The position numbers and the translations under genes were made by a program. 64,000 bases of DNA from Achromobacter aloeverae (GTDB lineage: Bacteria > Pseudomonadota > Gammaproteobacteria > Burkholderiales > Burkholderiaceae_B), in assembly GCF_004121055.1 (NCBI RefSeq), contig NZ_PYAL01000009.1:248001-312000 (forward strand), written 5' to 3'. Shown piece after piece: positions 1-8,587 of this stretch (position 1 is its first letter; each line of letters begins with the position of its first letter). The notes below the pieces were generated by a model. The model searched no databases. It saw only the letters and a program-made list of their open reading frames with translations, and was not told where the DNA came from.

Positions 1-259
1 GGCCGGCGCCGTAGTGCTGGGCCAGGATGGGAATGAGGGCATGGACCACGCCCATCAGCCCCACGAACACGGTGATGTAGACCGACGCCGAAAGCGACAT
101 GGCAGCCAGGTCGTCCGGGCTGGAGTGGCCGGTCATGGCGGTGTCCAGCACGCCGAAGGCGATACCCGCCCACTGGCTGATCAGGACCGGCCACGCCTGG
201 CGCGCGATGGCGCGCAGCGCCGCGCCGAAGGAGGCGGCGGGCTGTAGGGGCGTGTTCAT
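1..259 (-). CDS. MATE-family efflux transporter, N-terminal part (cut by window edge)
   Basis: Only the first 86 residues are in the window. MATE proteins are 12-helix inner-membrane antiporters that export cationic drugs or metabolites using Na+ or H+ gradients. The visible part has a short cytoplasmic N-terminus, a hydrophobic helix (residues about 22-40), the family-typical stretch DTAMTGHSSPDDLAAMSL and the start of a second helix. The ATG overlaps the stop of the upstream glycosyltransferase gene as ATGA, so the two are very probably translated together. The assignment rests on the N-terminal pattern alone; the exact substrate and subfamily (NorM or DinF type) cannot be told. Confidence 0.72.
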   Translation of the reverse strand, partial: MNTPLQPAASFGAALRAIARQAWPVLISQWAGIAFGVLDTAMTGHSSPDDLAAMSLSASVYITVFVGLMGVVHALIPILAQHYGAG

Positions 260-1992
260 CGGGCGCCGGCGGGGAGGGGAGGAACGCGCAGCAGGCGGAA
301 GACTTCCGTGCGATCGGCGAGACGGCCGCCCTGCCAGAGCACTTCGGCGCCATCGCTGTAGGCGGCCGTGCCGTCCTTCAGGCTGTTGCGCGTCGTTTGC
401 TGCAGCACCACCGTGCACCTGCTGTCGTAGGGAAAGTTCAGGTTGTCGAAGACCAGGAAGGAGGCGCGCTGGCCGTTGCCCAGGCCCAGGCCGCGTACGC
501 ACTCGCCGGGCCGCACGTTCTGCGCGATGGCCTGCGCCAGCTCGTGGGACGCCACGCGATAGCTGCGCGCGTAGTCGACCGGCGGCTGCCACAGCAGCAC
601 CAGCAGTATCCAGGTCGAGGCCAGGCCCGCCGCCGACATGACGGTCCCGCGCCACAAGGCGGTGGGCCGCACGCGCAGGCGCCAGATGACCAGCGCGACC
701 CAGCCGGCGGTGACCAGCAGGCTCAGCAGGGTCGCCGGCCAGGAAATTTCCGCGACGTAGCCGGTGGTCTGGCGCGCGATGTTATGGGCGATCTTGGGCG
801 GAATGCCGAAATTCAGGGCCACCCATCCCAGCCAGACGGTCGCGGCCGTCAGCGAGAAGCACATCACCGCGAACCAGTCCAGGGTGTTGACCACGGCACG
901 GCGCAGGGTGGGCAGGGAGAAGGCCGCCAGCACCGCGCAGGGCACCGACAGCATCACGAACTCGGATTCACTGGGCTCGTCGATGAACACCAGCAACAGC
1001 ACGCCGCAGATCAACAGGCACAGGGGCAGCCAGACGTGGGGCGAGAAGCACCACGCGCGCCAGCGCCAGAGCGCCAGCAGCGCCAGGGGCCACGTCGGCC
1101 ACAGGTACCAGGGCAGGTCGCGCAGGGTGCGCAGCAGGTCGGGCGCATCGGGCCAATCGAAATTGTTGAGGTTCCACAGCTTCCAGTTGCGGATCCAATA
1201 TTCGCTGGCATGCGTGGCCGGTATCCACCACGCCAGGATCAGCAAGGCGGTGATGAGGGCCACGAGCGGCAGCCAGCGGCGCCGCGCCCAGAGCGCGCTG
1301 CGGGGATAAAAGGCCAGCAGCGCGGCCAGCATGGTCGGCGCCCCGCCGACCCAGCCGCGCGTGAGGAAGCAGGCGGCCAGCGACAGGGCCAGCGTCACGG
1401 CGCCGGTCCGGGGGCGGTCCAGCATGCGGGCCAGGGAGTAATACACCGCGGCCTGGCCGGCGATGATGGCCGGGATCTCGGACGTTTCATGCACCCGTTG
1501 CAGGATGCCCACCGTCGCCAGGAACAGCAGCAGGGCGGCGTCGGCCAGCATGCGGCCGTAGTCGCGCACGGTGGGTTCGCCGCCGAACGGCAAGGCCAGC
1601 GGCTGCGCTTCGGCCCGGCGGCCCAGCAGGTAGGTGCCGTACCACACGCAGCACGTGGTGATGCCGAACCACAGCAGATTGGGCAGGCGGCCGGCGGAGA
1701 TATCGCCTATCCAGGGGCCGAACACGCGTACCGCGGCAGCGCCCACCCAGGTGATCAGCGGACCCTCCTCGGCATGGGCAAGATGGCCGACCTGCGGCAG
1801 CAGCCAGGCGCCGTCGCGCACGGCGGTCAGCATGGTGGCCAGGCCGACGACGTCATCCGATTTCCACGGATCGCGCATGAACAGGCCCGAGACGATATAG
1901 GCCAGGGCCAGGCCGATCAGGACCAGGCGGGGAAGTTTGACGGTGGCGGGGGCGGTCAGCCGTGCCGGCGTGGTTCGTGATATTGGTGACAC
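256..1992 (-). CDS. GT39/ArnT-like polytopic membrane glycosyltransferase
   Basis: A 578-residue inner-membrane protein with about eleven hydrophobic helices and a short soluble C-terminus. After the first helix it has the acidic motif MRDPWKSDD, matching the first-loop acidic site of the PMT_2/ArnT superfamily (polyprenyl-phosphate-sugar dependent transferases that modify lipid A, glycans or proteins on the periplasmic side). The start is a GTG at 1992 with a weak ribosome site, so it is not certain. The stop overlaps the start of a MATE transporter gene, suggesting a two-gene operon, perhaps for envelope modification and export. The sugar and acceptor cannot be read from sequence; Ara4N transfer to lipid A is one possibility only. 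Confidence 0.7.
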   Translation of the reverse strand: MSPISRTTPARLTAPATVKLPRLVLIGLALAYIVSGLFMRDPWKSDDVVGLATMLTAVRDGAWLLPQVGHLAHAEEGPLITWVGAAAVRVFGPWIGDISAGRLPNLLWFGITTCCVWYGTYLLGRRAEAQPLALPFGGEPTVRDYGRMLADAALLLFLATVGILQRVHETSEIPAIIAGQAAVYYSLARMLDRPRTGAVTLALSLAACFLTRGWVGGAPTMLAALLAFYPRSALWARRRWLPLVALITALLILAWWIPATHASEYWIRNWKLWNLNNFDWPDAPDLLRTLRDLPWYLWPTWPLALLALWRWRAWCFSPHVWLPLCLLICGVLLLVFIDEPSESEFVMLSVPCAVLAAFSLPTLRRAVVNTLDWFAVMCFSLTAATVWLGWVALNFGIPPKIAHNIARQTTGYVAEISWPATLLSLLVTAGWVALVIWRLRVRPTALWRGTVMSAAGLASTWILLVLLWQPPVDYARSYRVASHELAQAIAQNVRPGECVRGLGLGNGQRASFLVFDNLNFPYDSRCTVVLQQTTRNSLKDGTAAYSDGAEVLWQGGRLADRTEVFRLLRVPPLPAGAR

Positions 1993-2147
1993 GTACGTAA
2001 TTTACCGGATAGTCTCTTGGACTGCGCCCGGGCTAAGGGAAGCTGGGCGGACAAAAGTAACCGAAATTGATATCCCCTGCGCGAAATGCCACGGGGGCGC
2101 CACAGTCGTGACGGCAGATGTCTCGCTGGCCGGTCGTGCATCGCCAC

Positions 2148-2165
2148 GGGATGTCATGACGTCCC
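2148..2165. promoter_or_regulatory. Near-perfect 18-bp palindrome
   Basis: GGGATGTCATGACGTCCC is symmetrical except for one base pair. It lies in the 237-bp gap between the GT39 gene (start 1992) and the rpmE2 terminator, about 155 bp upstream of the GT39 start, so it is a candidate operator for that gene. No regulator is identified. Confidence 0.3.
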
Positions 2166-2180
2166 GGCTGGCCCGGCGAT

Positions 2181-2210
2181 AAAAAAAGCAGCCCGCAGGC
2201 TGCTTTTTTT
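2181..2210 (-). terminator. Intrinsic terminator of rpmE2
   Basis: A short G+C-rich hairpin (AGCAGCC / GGCTGCT, loop of about 4 nt) is flanked by A7 and T7, so it works as a strong Rho-independent terminator on either strand. It lies 20 bp beyond the rpmE2 stop. Confidence 0.85.
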
Positions 2211-2229
2211 GCGCGTGCGCCTTGGTGTA

Positions 2230-2502
2230 TCAGGCACCAGCGCCGGGCTTGGCTGCGCCGGCGGTGCGAGCGAAACGGGCACGGAACTTTTCCACGCGGC
2301 CGGTTTCAACGATGCGGGTTTGCGCGCCGGTGTAGAACGGGTGCGAATCCGACGTCACGTCGCACTTGAACAGCGGATAGGTCTTGCCATCGATGTCGAT
2401 GGTTTCGCGGGTGCCGATGGTCGAGCGGGTGATGATCTTCTTGCCGGTCTGGACGTCCAGGAACACCACTTCGCGATAATCGGGGTGAGTGTTTTCTTTC
2501 AT
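2230..2502 (-). CDS. rpmE2: 50S ribosomal protein L31 type B
   Basis: A 90-residue protein of the L31 family, part of the central protuberance of the large ribosomal subunit. It begins [14 protein letters not shown] and contains the family motif SDSHPFYTG. It has a single cysteine and lacks the CxxC zinc ligands of type A L31, so it is the zinc-independent type B. In many bacteria this form replaces the zinc form under zinc starvation via Zur; no clear Zur box was recognised here. The chosen ATG has a GAGGAAG ribosome site at good spacing; a longer 165-residue reading is not supported. A strong terminator follows. Confidence 0.95.
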   Translation of the reverse strand: MKENTHPDYREVVFLDVQTGKKIITRSTIGTRETIDIDGKTYPLFKCDVTSDSHPFYTGAQTRIVETGRVEKFRARFARTAGAAKPGAGA

Positions 2503-2636
2503 TTGCTTCCTCAGGGGTTGGGCGGGTCGCCAGCCGGCGCGACTGCTGTGCGCTTGCTTGCCGTCGCTTGCCTGCCGTTTCCGTCCCTGCCGATGACTGC
2601 CGGCTGGGATAGACCAGAGTCTGGGGTACCGATTCC

Positions 2637-2665
2637 GGGGGGTAATAAAACCTAATAAAACCCCC
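2637..2665. repeat. Tandem TAATAAAACC pair between G and C runs, upstream of rpmE2
   Basis: Two exact copies of TAATAAAACC (2643-2652, 2653-2662) are bracketed by a G6 run and a C5 run that can pair. Two GGTACC sites flank the element. It lies about 140 bp upstream of the rpmE2 start in an otherwise gene-free gap (2503-2781), so it may be part of the promoter or leader. Confidence 0.5.
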
Positions 2666-2781
2666 TGAGGTACCAAACCAAACCCTGGTGTCTTTCGGAT
2701 GCGGCAGGCGTGACGAAAAGAGGCCACGTATCCAAAAAGTAACTCACGATTCTAGCCTGAATTCGGGAAGAAGGGCAAGCA

Positions 2782-3624
2782 CTAGCCCAGCTTGCCGTGT
2801 TCCGCCAGCGACATCACCACGCCGCCGGCCACGATCAGATGGTCCAGGAGATGGATTTCCACCAGGGCCAGCGCACGCCGGATATGCCGCGTCAGGCGCA
2901 GGTCCGCCTCGGACGGTTCGGCGCGCCCGGAGGGGTGATTGTGCGCCAGGATGAGGGCCGCCGCGTGGTGCCGCAGGGCATCGCGCACGATTTCACGAGG
3001 GTAGACGGCGGTCTTGTTGAGCGTGCCGCGCGAGACTTCGCCGGTGGCGATCAGGCGCAGGCCGCTATCCAGATAGAGGGCCAGGCAGTGCTCCACCTTG
3101 TGGTGGCCAAGCAGGGTCACGCAATACTGCTTGACCCGGTCGGGCTGGTCCAGGGCGCGTCCGTGCGCCAGTTCTTCATGGATGGCGCGGCGCGCCAGCT
3201 CCATGACGCTAAGGACCTGGCAGGTCTTGGCGGGACCCAGCCCCGGGGTGGCCCGCAGGGTGGCGGGCGCCGCCGCCAGCAGGCCGCGCAAGCCGCCGTA
3301 ATGGTGGATGATCTGTCGCGCCAGCGCCATGACGGGACGGCCGGGCAGCCCGGTGCGCAGCACCACCGCCAGCAGCTCGGCGTCGTTGAGGGCAGCCGGC
3401 CCATCGCGCAGCAGCCGTTCACGTGGCTGCTCCGTCGGCGTGTCGTTGGAGCCGTCGGCGGGACTTCCCGGCGGATAGTCGCGCGGCGGTACGAGTTGTC
3501 CGGCTGCAGGACCCGTCCCGTGGTCGGGGACGTATCCGGAGCCGGGATGATGAGCGTCTAGGGGCAGGGTCATGGGCGGGCGGGGCGACACTTTGAAGAA
3601 AGCTCTAAAATCACGGTTTTGCAT
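2782..3624 (-). CDS. radC: RadC-family JAMM/MPN domain protein
   Basis: A 280-residue RadC protein. Residues about 70-150 hold the UPF0758 N-terminal helix-hairpin-helix region (PGLGPAKT near 127-133). The C-terminal JAB/MPN domain carries the zinc-site motif HNHPSG at 228-233 with an aspartate near 241, the JAMM metal signature. RadC was once linked to radiation repair, but its role is unsettled; it resembles metalloproteases. Two starts are possible: ATG 3624 with an AAGGCG ribosome site, and ATG 3573 (MTLPLDAHH), closer to the usual family length of about 220-260. The gene is divergent from fkpB with only 22 bp between the two starts if the longer form is used. Confidence 0.9.
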   Translation of the reverse strand: MQNRDFRAFFKVSPRPPMTLPLDAHHPGSGYVPDHGTGPAAGQLVPPRDYPPGSPADGSNDTPTEQPRERLLRDGPAALNDAELLAVVLRTGLPGRPVMALARQIIHHYGGLRGLLAAAPATLRATPGLGPAKTCQVLSVMELARRAIHEELAHGRALDQPDRVKQYCVTLLGHHKVEHCLALYLDSGLRLIATGEVSRGTLNKTAVYPREIVRDALRHHAAALILAHNHPSGRAEPSEADLRLTRHIRRALALVEIHLLDHLIVAGGVVMSLAEHGKLG

Positions 3625-3646
3625 TTCGCCTTAACGGTGACAGACC

Positions 3647-4123
3647 TTGAGCGCCGCAGCTGATTCCACGCACGTTTTTGTCCGTCCGGACTCCTACCTG
3701 ACCCTGCACTACCGTATCGTGCTGGCGTCCGGCCCGGCCGAAGGATCCACCTTTGCCGATACCTTCACCGGCCGGCCCGCCACCCTGCAAATGGGCATGG
3801 GCCAGTGGGCTCCGGGCATGGAGGCCGCGCTCCTGGGCCAGGCCGAGGGCAGCGTCTTCAGCAAGACGCTGGCGCCGGCCGAGGCCTACGGCGACCGCAA
3901 CCCGGACCTGATCCAGCGCGTCACGCGCGCCATGCTGGCAGAACACGCGGGCGCCGACGCCACTTTCGAGCCGGGCGACCTGGTCGAATTCAAGGCGCCC
4001 AACGGCGGCCGCTACTCCGGCATACTCAAGAGCCTGGACGACACCGGCGCGGTGTTCGATTTCAATCATCCCCTGGCCGGCACGGCCCTGCGCCTGGACG
4101 TCGAAATCCTGGGGGTGTTGTGA
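3647..4123 (+). CDS. fkpB: SlpA/FkpB-type FKBP peptidyl-prolyl cis-trans isomerase
   Basis: A 158-residue FKBP-type prolyl isomerase of the SlpA (FkpB) group, which has an insert-in-flap chaperone domain. Visible landmarks are [12 protein letters not shown] at the start of the FKBP fold, [17 protein letters not shown] in the first half, and [12 protein letters not shown] and PGDLVEFK marking the flap domain. It probably acts in the cytoplasm. The start is a TTG at 3647 without a strong ribosome site, so it is slightly uncertain. Its stop overlaps the ispH start (TGATG), and the fkpB-ispH pairing is the same as in E. coli. Confidence 0.9.
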   Translation: MSAAADSTHVFVRPDSYLTLHYRIVLASGPAEGSTFADTFTGRPATLQMGMGQWAPGMEAALLGQAEGSVFSKTLAPAEAYGDRNPDLIQRVTRAMLAEHAGADATFEPGDLVEFKAPNGGRYSGILKSLDDTGAVFDFNHPLAGTALRLDVEILGVL

Positions 4124-5097
4124 TGCGCGCCGCCGTCACCCCGGTCACCGCGCTGGATGCCGAGGTGCTGCTGGCGCAGCCGCGCGGCTTTTGCGCGGGC
4201 GTGGATCGCGCCATCGATATCGTCGAGCGCGCGCTGGAGCTGCATGGCGCGCCCATCTACGTGCGCCACGAGATCGTCCACAACCGCTACGTCGTGGAAG
4301 ACTTGCGCGCCAAGGGAGCGGTCTTCATCGACGAGCTCGACGATGCGCCTGCCGGCAGCATCGTGGTGTTTTCGGCCCATGGCGTATCCAAGGCCGTGCG
4401 CGCCGAGGCCGAGGCCCGCGGGCTGCGCGTCTTCGACGCCACGTGTCCGTTGGTGACCAAGGTCCACGTGGAGGTCGCGCGCATGCGCGGCGCGGGCCGC
4501 GAGGTGGTGATGATCGGCCACAAAGGGCACCCTGAAGTCGAAGGCACGCTGGGCCAGGCGGCCGGCGGCATGTACCTCGTGGAGACGGTCGAGGACGTGG
4601 CCGCCTTGTCGGTGAAGGATCCTGAAAACCTGGCCTACGTGACCCAGACCACGCTGTCGGTCGACGATGCCGCGGCGGTCGCCGGCGCGTTGAAGGCGCG
4701 CTTCCCGAATATTGCCGAGCCGCGCAAGAGCGATATCTGCTACGCCACGCAAAATCGCCAGGATGCCGTCAAGGTGCTGGCGCCGGAGTGCGACCTGGTG
4801 CTGGTGGTGGGCAGTCCCAACAGTTCGAATTCCAATCGCTTGCGCGAAGTGGCCGAGCGCAAGGGCGTGGTCGCCTATCTCGTGGACGGCGCCGGCTCCA
4901 TCGAGCCCGCCTGGCTGGAAGGGCGCCAGCGCATCGGCATCACGGCCGGCGCGTCGGCCCCCGAAGTCCTGGTGCAGCAGGTCATCGACCGCGTCAAGGA
5001 GCTGGGCGCGGTGTCCGTGCGCACCATGCCGGGACTGGAAGAAAGCATAGCTTTCCCGCTGCCCAAGGAGCTGTCGCGCAAGCTGACGGCGGAGTGA
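4123..5097 (+). CDS. ispH: 4-hydroxy-3-methylbut-2-enyl diphosphate reductase
   Basis: The last enzyme of the MEP isoprenoid pathway: a cytosolic iron-sulfur protein reducing HMBPP to IPP and DMAPP. The 324-residue product has the three cluster cysteines in QPRGFCAG (Cys24), DATCPLVTK and SDICYATQ, plus the substrate loop [10 protein letters not shown]. Length is typical (E. coli 316). The ATG at 4123 overlaps the fkpB stop by one base. The last codons and the stop form the first unit of a tandem repeat that continues into the following gap. Confidence 0.97.
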   Translation: MRAAVTPVTALDAEVLLAQPRGFCAGVDRAIDIVERALELHGAPIYVRHEIVHNRYVVEDLRAKGAVFIDELDDAPAGSIVVFSAHGVSKAVRAEAEARGLRVFDATCPLVTKVHVEVARMRGAGREVVMIGHKGHPEVEGTLGQAAGGMYLVETVEDVAALSVKDPENLAYVTQTTLSVDDAAAVAGALKARFPNIAEPRKSDICYATQNRQDAVKVLAPECDLVLVVGSPNSSNSNRLREVAERKGVVAYLVDGAGSIEPAWLEGRQRIGITAGASAPEVLVQQVIDRVKELGAVSVRTMPGLEESIAFPLPKELSRKLTAE

Positions 5098-5152
5098 TGA
5101 AGGCCGAGCAATGCTGGCCTAGCAATGATGGCCGAACAATGACGGCCGAGTG
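5083..5152 (+). repeat. 14-bp tandem repeat starting inside the ispH stop region
   Basis: Five adjacent 14-bp units: CTGACGGCGGAGTG (last codons of ispH), ATGAAGGCCGAGCA, ATGCTGGCCTAGCA, ATGATGGCCGAACA and ATGACGGCCGAGTG. They share an NTGNNGGCC core. The first lies in the ispH 3' end and the other four fill the gap to the DUF1993 gene, whose ribosome site follows within a few bases. Confidence 0.85.
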
Positions 5153-5167
5153 ATCCAGGAGTCTTTC

Positions 5168-5686
5168 ATGCCGCTGTCCCAGGTTTCCATCCCCGTATTC
5201 GTGCGCGGCCTGAACGTGCTGGCCGCATTGCTGCGCAAGGGCGAAGCCCATGCGCGCGAGCAGGGCTTGCCGCCCGAGCAGCTATTGCAGGCCAGGCTCG
5301 CACCCGATATGTTCAATCTGGTGCGTCAGGTGCAATCGGTCAGCGACGCAGCCAAGGCGGGCGGCGCACGGCTGGCGGGCGTGCCCGTTCCCGGCATGCC
5401 CGATACCGAGACGACGTTCGCCGAGTTGCAGGAGCGTATCGCCAAGACCGTGCGATTCCTGGAAAGCCTTTCCCCGGCCGATGTCGACGCCGACATGGAA
5501 CGGCCGATCGAGGTCAAGGCGGGCAGCATCGTGTTGAAGTTCACGCCGGTGCCGTACCTGACGACCTTCGCGCTGCCAAACTTCTACTTCCACATCACCA
5601 CCGCCTACGACATCCTGCGCAACCAGGGCGTGCCCCTGGGCAAGATGGATTATCTGGGCGACCTGTCCTTCGCCGCGCCGGCCTGA
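5168..5686 (+). CDS. DUF1993 family protein
   Basis: A 172-residue soluble protein of the DUF1993 family (DinB-like four-helix fold by family knowledge). The C-terminal stretch LPNFYFHITTAYDILRNQG is the best-conserved family segment. The start chosen is ATG 5168, seven bases after a good AGGAG (5157-5161); an upstream in-frame start at 5150 would lie before that site. It follows ispH in the same direction after 70 bp filled by tandem repeats, so it may be co-transcribed. The biological role is not known. Confidence 0.8.
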   Translation: MPLSQVSIPVFVRGLNVLAALLRKGEAHAREQGLPPEQLLQARLAPDMFNLVRQVQSVSDAAKAGGARLAGVPVPGMPDTETTFAELQERIAKTVRFLESLSPADVDADMERPIEVKAGSIVLKFTPVPYLTTFALPNFYFHITTAYDILRNQGVPLGKMDYLGDLSFAAPA

Positions 5687-5768
5687 GCCGCATCCGTCAC
5701 GCCGCGTCCGCTCCACGCGGGACGCGGCAGCCCACCGGCCATGGGCGGGGTCGCGGCGGCCCGTAGCC

Positions 5769-7376
5769 TCAGGTCACTGGCGCCGGGTTGAACAACGCCA
5801 GCGCATTGTGCAGGCCCAGCGCTTCGGCGCGCGTCTTCTTGCGGCCGCTGGCGACGTCCAGCATGTAGTGGAACAGTTCCCAACCCACATCGGCGATGGT
5901 GGCATTGCCGGTGGCGATGCTGCCGGCGTTCACGTCCATCAGGTCGAACCAGCGCCGCGCCAGGTCGTCGCGCGTGGCCACCTTGATCACCGGCACTTCG
6001 GCCAGGCCATAGGGGGTGCCGCGCCCCGTCGTGAAAATGTGCAGGTTCATGCCCGCGGCCAATTGCAGCGTGCCGCAGATGAAGTCGCTGGCCGGCGTCG
6101 CGGTGTAGATCAGGCCCTTGGTCTTGAGCTTTTCGCCGGGCGCCAGCACGCCGGAAATCGCCGAATGTCCCGACTTGGCGATCGACCCCATGGCCTTCTC
6201 GACGATATTGGACAAGCCGCCCTTCTTGTTGCCCGGCGACGTGTTGGCGCTGCGGTCCGCCATGCCGCGCTGCAGATAGCGGTCGTACCAGTCCATTTCG
6301 CGGATCAGCGCTTCGGCCACTTCGGGCGTGGCCGCGCGCGCCGTGAGCTGGGCGATGCCGTCGCGGACTTCGGTGTTCTCGGAGAACATCACCGTGCCGC
6401 CGGCGCGCACCAGCAGGTCGCTGGCGAAGCCGACCGCGGGGTTGGCGGTCACGCCGGAGAAGGCGTCGCTGCCGCCGCATTGCACGCCGACCACCAGGTC
6501 GGAGACCGGACAGGTGACGCGGCGCCGCTGGTCCAGCGTTTCCAGGTGGCGTTCGGCCGTCCGCATGATGTGCGCGACCATGGATTCGAAGCCGACATGG
6601 GCTTCGTCTTGCAGCGTTACCGTATCGACACGATGGCCGCGATCGAGCAGGGGAATGCTGCCGGGCGGCAACAAGCGGTCGGGTTGCAGCTTTTCACAGC
6701 CCAGGCTGACCATCATGGCCGTACCGCCAAAGTTGGGGTTCTGGCTGATGTTGCGCAGGGTGCGGATGGGGATGATGGCGTCGGGAGCGTCGATGGCCAC
6801 GCCGCAGCCGTAGGTGTGCTCGATGCCGACCACGTCGTCGACGTTGGGGTAGCGCGGCAGCAGTTCGGCGCGTATGCGCTTGACCGCATGTTCGACCACG
6901 CCCGACACGCACTGCACGGTGGTCGTGATGGCCAGGATGTTGCGCGTGCCCACCGAGCCATCGGCGTTGCGATAGCCCTCGAAGGTATAGCCTTCCAGCG
7001 GCGGCGCGGGCGGCGGCACGCGGGTGGAGATGGGCAGGGCGTCCAGGCCGGGAGCGGCGGGCATGGTGGTCACGCGCTCGTTGACCCAGCTGCCGCGCGG
7101 CAGTTCCTGCGCCGCATAGCCTATGGTCACGTGATAGCGGATGATGGCGTCGCCGGGCGCGAGATCGCGCAGGGCGACCTTATGGCCTTGCGGAACATGC
7201 TCGAGCAGCACCAGGCCGTCGGGGAACTCGGTGCCGACGGGAAGGCCGCCGTCATTGACGACGATGGCCACGTTGTCGTCGTCGTGGATGCGGATGTAAA
7301 GCGGGGCGGGCTGGGCTTGAGGCTGGACTTGCATGACGGCCTGCGTCTCCTGGGCGGTTCGCGATATGTTTGTCAT
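5769..7376 (-). CDS. garD: Galactarate dehydratase
   Basis: UxaA/GarD family hydrolyase that dehydrates D-galactarate (mucate) to 5-keto-4-deoxy-D-glucarate, the entry step of galactarate use. The N-terminal SAF-like domain ([20 protein letters not shown]) leads into [19 protein letters not shown], then [31 protein letters not shown] and the C-terminal [17 protein letters not shown]. It ends FNPAPVT, as E. coli GarD does. ATG 7376 gives 535 residues; ATG 7334 gives 521 residues, closer to E. coli (523), and has an AGGAG upstream. The GntR regulator gene lies just upstream on the same strand. Confidence 0.93.
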   Translation of the reverse strand: MTNISRTAQETQAVMQVQPQAQPAPLYIRIHDDDNVAIVVNDGGLPVGTEFPDGLVLLEHVPQGHKVALRDLAPGDAIIRYHVTIGYAAQELPRGSWVNERVTTMPAAPGLDALPISTRVPPPAPPLEGYTFEGYRNADGSVGTRNILAITTTVQCVSGVVEHAVKRIRAELLPRYPNVDDVVGIEHTYGCGVAIDAPDAIIPIRTLRNISQNPNFGGTAMMVSLGCEKLQPDRLLPPGSIPLLDRGHRVDTVTLQDEAHVGFESMVAHIMRTAERHLETLDQRRRVTCPVSDLVVGVQCGGSDAFSGVTANPAVGFASDLLVRAGGTVMFSENTEVRDGIAQLTARAATPEVAEALIREMDWYDRYLQRGMADRSANTSPGNKKGGLSNIVEKAMGSIAKSGHSAISGVLAPGEKLKTKGLIYTATPASDFICGTLQLAAGMNLHIFTTGRGTPYGLAEVPVIKVATRDDLARRWFDLMDVNAGSIATGNATIADVGWELFHYMLDVASGRKKTRAEALGLHNALALFNPAPVT

Positions 7377-7505
7377 CGTACAACCAGGGCCGGCCATCCA
7401 GCCCGTGTTTCGTACGGACGCCAGACAATATAAACCGATTGGACGGACCTTGCTTGTAAAAAACAGCGCCACGTGCAAGTTTCTAGTCATATGATGACGT
7501 ACAAC
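7369..7505. promoter_or_regulatory. Control region between garD and the GntR gene
   Basis: The octamer CGTACAAC occurs twice, at 7377-7384 directly upstream of the garD ATG and at 7498-7505. The second copy overlaps an interrupted palindrome GTCATATGATGAC (7486-7498; half-sites GTCAT/ATGAC). Such paired sites next to a GntR gene are plausible operators. The rest of the 210-bp gap shows no gene. Confidence 0.5.
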
Positions 7506-7586
7506 TTTGATGGCATACGGCGTGTTTGGCTCGCCACGTGCATGCGGGGAACGTGTCCCCTACCGGCGCCCCACGGGCGCGGCTAC

Positions 7587-8339
7587 TCAATTATTGGCCA
7601 CGTGTTCCTGACCCAGGTATTCATAGGCGTCGGTATTCACATGGGAGACGCGCCATTCCACCGGCATGCGGTGATACGAATACGCGACGCGGCGGATTTG
7701 CAGCAAGGGCTGGCCTTCGGGCACGCCCAGCCATTGCGCGTGCGTCGGGTCGGCCAGGCCGGTGCGCAAGCGTTCGTCGGTGCCGATGACGTTCACGCCG
7801 AACGCATCCTGGTACAGGCTGTACAACGTGCTGGGGCGGTCGCGCAACTGCTGTTCGGTCATGCCAGGAAAGAGCGCCTCGGGCAGGCAGATCTCGTCGA
7901 CCATGACGACATCGCCATTGAGCGATAGCACGTTGTTGAACTCGAAGACATGCGCGCCGCTGGCCAGTCCCAGCTTTTCGCGCACCAGGGCAGTCGCGCG
8001 GGCGCGCCGGAAGCGCATGAGCTGCGTGGTGGGATAGGCTTTCTTGCCGTCCTGCCGCACGATGCGGAAGAACTTGAAAAAGTGCGGATTGCGCGTATGC
8101 ACCGCGACGTAGGTGCCGCGGCCTTGATGCCGCACCAGGATGTTCTCCGCCGCCAACTCGTCGATGGCCTTGCGCAAGGTGCCTATCGACACGCCGAAGC
8201 GTTCCGCCAGGACCTTTTCCGGAGGAATGGCGTCGCCTTGCTTCCATTCGCCGTGGGCCAGCGCCGCCAGCAAGGCATGCTTGATCTGTTCATACAGGGG
8301 GCTGCCCAGCGGCATGGCGAAAGAAGACAGGTTATTCAT
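7587..8339 (-). CDS. GntR-family (HutC/UTRA) transcriptional regulator
   Basis: A 250-residue regulator with an N-terminal GntR winged helix-turn-helix (about residues 12-78, including LYEQIKHALLAAL, PPEKVLAERFGVS and RKAIDELAAEN) and a C-terminal UTRA effector domain of the HutC subfamily. UTRA domains bind small metabolites and release the DNA. The adjacent gene in the same orientation is garD, so galactarate or a related sugar acid is the likely signal (inference). The start at 8339 is preferred over an ATG 63 bp upstream because the family begins shortly before the winged helix. Confidence 0.88.
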   Translation of the reverse strand: MNNLSSFAMPLGSPLYEQIKHALLAALAHGEWKQGDAIPPEKVLAERFGVSIGTLRKAIDELAAENILVRHQGRGTYVAVHTRNPHFFKFFRIVRQDGKKAYPTTQLMRFRRARATALVREKLGLASGAHVFEFNNVLSLNGDVVMVDEICLPEALFPGMTEQQLRDRPSTLYSLYQDAFGVNVIGTDERLRTGLADPTHAQWLGVPEGQPLLQIRRVAYSYHRMPVEWRVSHVNTDAYEYLGQEHVANN

Positions 8340-8389
8340 AAAGCACGTTCCGGGATCACAGCGGAATTGTACCGCAAGGAGGCCATCAC

Positions 8390-8406
8390 TTATATATATC
8401 ATATAA
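8390..8406. promoter_or_regulatory. AT-only inverted repeat upstream of the GntR gene
   Basis: TTATATATATCATATAA (arms TTATAT/ATATAA, 5-bp spacer) lies 51 bp upstream of the GntR start within GC-rich DNA. Read on the minus strand it gives good -10-like sequences. It is probably the promoter and possibly an autoregulatory operator. Confidence 0.5.
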
Positions 8407-8587
8407 ATGAATATCGAACGGCATATTCAATGGCCTGTTCCACCCGTGCGGGTCGACAAGGCCGGCTTCCGCATAATCCGCCGAAGTTTCGGTATCATGG
8501 GTCGGCTTGCCGCTTTTGCCTTTTCCTTGCGCATCGTCGCAGTCCAGGTGTACGGCCTGGTTGCCCATCGACGGATCGACCGAACAT

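Noticed and set aside
397-1980. 527-codon plus-strand open frame opposite the GT39 gene
   Set aside because: It is the antisense of a clear membrane protein; its Gln/Arg/Gly/His-rich translation has no domain and no ribosome site.
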